Source of the DNA: Echinarachnius parma
Taxonomy: Eukaryota > Echinodermata > Echinoidea > Clypeasteroida > Echinarachniidae
Assembly: GCA_037951105.1 (NCBI GenBank)
Contig: JBAMJV010008029.1
Span: 45,001 to 109,000, forward strand
Reading direction: 5' to 3'
DNA: 64,000 nucleotides
Shown: one piece after another, positions 62,201 to 64,000 of the stretch
Layout of the letters: every line of letters begins with the position of its first letter
Position numbering within the stretch: position 1 is the stretch's first letter
Translations under genes and position numbers: made by a program
Notes under the pieces: generated by a model
What the model was told of the DNA's origin: nothing
The model's database searches: none
What the model saw: the letters and a program-made list of their open reading frames with translations, nothing else

Positions 62201-62701
62201 AAAAAAATACTTTATTTATGTGATCCACAATTCATATAAATTACCGACTCTGTAGTTTTGAAAACCGCAAAATGTAGAGAAAAAAAAGATTATTTCCCGT
62301 CAGTTTTCCATAGGCATAGCCATAGCGATGCCGATGCGTCCTAAAATAAAAGTAAAACACAGCGTTCAACGGTACAGTGTACGAATGGGCGGTATGCTTA
62401 TCTCCAGCATATATAACGTAATTGCGTGTAAATAGTCCAGCTGACTGGACCATGTACTTTAGTAGATGTCCACGTATGAACTATTCACAACAATCATAAA
62501 TCATACTGTGTACACAACAATGGCAGACATAAAATAACACATATGGGACTGACAAGTGATTGAAGAATTATGCATCCACGCATTTGCCAATCAATCATCA
62601 TTCTCTGCACTCCTGCAGCATTATTTTTTTCCAAATAAAGAATCATGAAAACAAAAATTGATTCCTACCTTGTCACTTACATCTATGTCATCTCCAGCCA
62701 T
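56167..62701 (-). CDS. COX20: COX20 (FAM36A), cytochrome c oxidase assembly chaperone
   Basis: Inner mitochondrial membrane protein that stabilises newly made COX2 and helps its copper loading. Minus-strand exons: 62701-62669, 60002-59885, 57986-57923, 56278-56167; in phase, 108 aa (human 118). Residues 1-11 start MAGDDIDVSDK. VPCMRTAFLYGIGGG (25-39) aligns with the family's TPCARHSILYG, and FLFTS (47-51) ends the first membrane segment. A short loop (RVKRS) and the second segment (MGVLSMVAVTLSSF, 59-72) lead to CRYNRAQ (75-81), the family's CRYNYAK, and a basic tail ending YKPER. All introns are GT-AG. Exons 2-4 are firm; exon 1 is chosen by its ATG, phase and donor. A second donor 12 bases earlier is possible. 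The gene is convergent to GPATCH11. Confidence 0.9.
56330..56400. repeat. MITE family D fragment (COX20 intron 3)
   Basis: TGCTAGAAATTAACTTTGTT and GTCCCAGTGGGGCAAGTAAG match one end of family D; the remainder is absent. Confidence 0.55.
56401..57922. other. COX20 intron 3 remainder
   Basis: No repeat of the named families seen. A minus-strand frame at 56887-57105 is unusually aromatic but has no family match known to me. Confidence 0.4.
57923..57986 (-). CDS. COX20: COX20 coding exon 3
   Basis: Two bases of Ser51 and residues 52-71: RVKRSTDMGVLSMVAVTLSS, second membrane segment. Acceptor TTTTCTCAATAG, donor TT|GTAAGT. Confidence 0.9.
57987..58909. other. Part of COX20 intron 2
   Basis: Short CpG-bearing block at 58440-58570; no repeat or exon recognised. 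Confidence 0.35.
58910..59445. mobile_element. Nested foldback rich in GATAAACTGAGTTTATC hairpins (COX20 intron 2)
   Basis: Outer arms: GTTCACAAACAACAAATTTT to TAGTCATG text at 58915-58965, mirrored at 59390-59440. Inner arms: GGCAAGCCCTTTGTGTAAAA near 58972, mirrored near 59330. The centre is a run of short palindromes around AAACTCAGTTTATC, with a further GGGCTTGCC copy near 59166. Confidence 0.78.
59885..60002 (-). CDS. COX20: COX20 coding exon 2
   Basis: Residues 12-50 and one base of Ser51: KSWFSRVTGEIEQVPCMR and the first membrane segment with the glycine run. Acceptor TGTCTATTGACAG, donor ACAA|GTAAGT. Confidence 0.9.
60100..60156 (-). pseudogene. Duplicated start of COX20 exon 2 with acceptor
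   Basis: On the minus strand, CTACATGGACAG is followed by 39 bases matching the start of exon 2 with few changes (KSWFSHVTGEIKQ in place of KSWFSRVTGEIEQ), then a different sequence that reaches TGA at 60102-60100. The two acceptors are 154 bases apart. Use of this copy without skipping it would truncate the protein. Confidence 0.85.
60240..60492 (-). mobile_element. MITE family D, copy 5 (COX20 intron 1)
   Basis: Reverse of the other copies: TTGCCCGGGGCAAGTAAA, GGCCTAGTTTGGTTGCCCGA, AAAAAAGTTAGTGTGGAGGC. Confidence 0.75.
60620..61655. mobile_element. Nested inverted-repeat elements (COX20 intron 1)
   Basis: Outer arms: TTAAAGGGAAAGTTTCCCC and CCTTTGATT at 60621-60658 against AATCAAAGGTAAC and GGGGAAACTATTCCTTTAA at 61613-61650. 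A second element with ends TTAAAGGAACTA and TAGTTCCTTTAA (60658-61090) lies inside. A further inverted pair, GGGCTAATCCCATTCATC (61176) against GATGAATGGGATTAGCCC (61426), forms the core of the outer element. Confidence 0.75.
61656..62074. other. COX20 intron 1, nothing recognised
   Basis: AT-rich; no supported feature. Confidence 0.35.
62075..62400 (-). repeat. Repeat family G, copy 2 (COX20 intron 1)
   Basis: Inverted relative to 22655-22940. Its end (GTACGAATGGGCGGTATGCTT) also matches 22003-22025 inverted, so the full family unit is longer than the first copy shows. Confidence 0.7.
62669..62701 (-). CDS. COX20: COX20 coding exon 1
   Basis: ATG at 62701-62699, 11 codons, donor GACAAG|GTAGGA in phase 0. 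GAT|GTAAGT at 62681 is an alternative in-frame donor that would remove four residues (VSDK). Confidence 0.78.
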
Positions 62702-63142
62702 AACTGATGCAAAATTGTAATCTTTATGAAGTCTCAGGATCACAGACCAGCCAGCTCCAGATTTAGTTATCTAACATCTGCCCCCACCGCACAGAAGTAC
62801 GCGACCACTACTCCAGCGACCATATAGAGTGGCTTCAAATGGACAAATACAAAAATTTGCTAACTTCAAGTGCACTATGAACGCAGTAAAAACGTGTTTT
62901 TTCACATGTTACCATCAAAGTATATAGTATAACTTCAGCAATATGATGAAAAGAGTAATACATTGCAAATTTCAATGAAGACATCTCTGTAATTTTGACT
63001 ATATAAGGCAAAACCTCGCGAACAATCCAAAATTTCGGAAAACGTTTTTACGAATGAATCGTGAACGTAATTGTACTGCGTCTTCAAATAGCCAAAAAAA
63101 AAAATCCCGGATAGCTAGTGAAACTATCCAGGTCAGGCGTAT
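62702..63142 (-). other. Upstream region of COX20
   Basis: 5' UTR and promoter are expected here; no defined element can be named. Confidence 0.35.
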
Positions 63143-63541
63143 TAAAGGGATCTAGTAACTTTGTTGAGATGTGCAAAAACTGATGAATGGTTGATGCAAT
63201 GTATATTGTTGTTATCTCATATGTCCACAGGGTATTGTGTGAAAATTTCAAGTCAAATGGACAATGTATGGCCAAGTAATGAGCGAAAATGCAAAGTGAT
63301 ATTGGGTGATATTCACCAACTCACTGCATTCACTTTGTACAGGGATGAAAATCTCGCCCGGAGATTTTCTTATCTGAATACTTCAATCATACATATCTTT
63401 GTAATGAAAGGGAAATTTGAAAAACCGAAAGCTGTCCCATGATTTTATTGTTAATACGAATACAACAAGGTATAAAGGAACCACTAGAATTAAAATTTTA
63501 TTTTGAGGATTTGGACAATGTTACTAATTAAGTCCCTTTAA
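63143..63541. mobile_element. MITE family C, copy 7
   Basis: Starts TTAAAGGGATCTAGTAAC and ends GTTACTAATTAAGTCCCTTT; about 400 bp with all the family's internal blocks. Confidence 0.8.
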
Positions 63542-64000
63542 TGCTAAACTCGCTGGCCAAAATGCATGATAAGTTTATCCCTCTCGTGAATATTTCGGTA
63601 TTCATTAATTAACTATGTTAGTACATGTATCTGAATGCAACTACCACAATTATATGCAATAAAAATAGGTTTGAAATGAGGTTTGGTGTGCATTGGGGAG
63701 AGGGAATAGTCAAATATTGATGACAAAGAGGGGGGGGGGGGGGTCATATTCAGAGGTAATTGTCTCCTCGTTTGACAAAATTTACCCTTAGTGACATCTA
63801 TCAGCATGTATGAGAAAATTCCTTCTTTTACGTGGTGTATGTCACTGCCGCGAACGTATTCAATAAAACAAAATCGATCATTACGCACAATAGAAGTATG
63901 CCGCTTGATATAGAGGGGGTGGGGGGAAGGTTAATTCAAATGTAATTTTCTTCTTGCTCGACATAATTTACAGCTAATCAAATACATCACCTTGTAGAAG
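63542..64000. other. Spacer with two similar G-run segments
   Basis: 63728-63785 (G-run, then GGTAATTGTCTCCTCGTTTGAC) and 63912-63970 (GGTGGGGGG, then TGTAATTTTCTTCTTGCTCGAC) look like diverged copies of one unit about 185 bases apart. Confidence 0.45.

Overview
The window is animal nuclear DNA: AT-rich, with GT-AG introns, microsatellites, tRNA-derived SINEs, a LINE fragment and a very high density of short inverted-repeat (MITE-type) elements. Protein similarity and repeat style suggest a marine invertebrate, perhaps a deuterostome such as an echinoderm. That placement is an inference and is weak.

Three conserved genes can be assembled exon by exon, all in phase with acceptable splice sites. 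SRP54 (+, 25632-38248, 14 coding exons, 523 aa) is the GTPase subunit of the signal recognition particle. GPATCH11 (+, 42504-50612, 7 exons, 285 aa) is a G-patch/DUF4187 protein linked to RNA processing. COX20 (-, 62701-56167, 4 exons, 108 aa) is a mitochondrial inner-membrane chaperone for COX2 and lies convergent to GPATCH11. The three are ordinary housekeeping genes with no shared pathway apparent.

Layout: 1-25.5 kb is intergenic and made of simple repeats, transposons with clear target-site duplications (338-1976; 8127-8836; 12519-14170; 18869-18952; 20965-21143), palindromic elements and a 5'-truncated LINE (23868-24975, -). 25.5-38.7 kb is SRP54, with a repeat in nearly every intron. 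38.7-42.5 kb is spacer. 42.5-50.6 kb is GPATCH11. 50.6-56.2 kb is repeat-rich spacer. 56.2-62.7 kb is COX20. The last 1.3 kb is spacer with a MITE.

The most unusual feature is shared by the three genes: each carries tandem copies of part of one exon together with its splice site. In SRP54, four extra copies of the acceptor and first half of exon 12 sit in intron 11, and three of them carry a +1 insertion. In GPATCH11, about eight decayed copies of the end of exon 4 with its donor sit in intron 4. In COX20, one extra copy of the acceptor and start of exon 2 sits in intron 1. Using any SRP54 or COX20 copy would give a premature stop. SRP54 intron 11 also has a GC donor. All of this was read by eye, without alignment tools.
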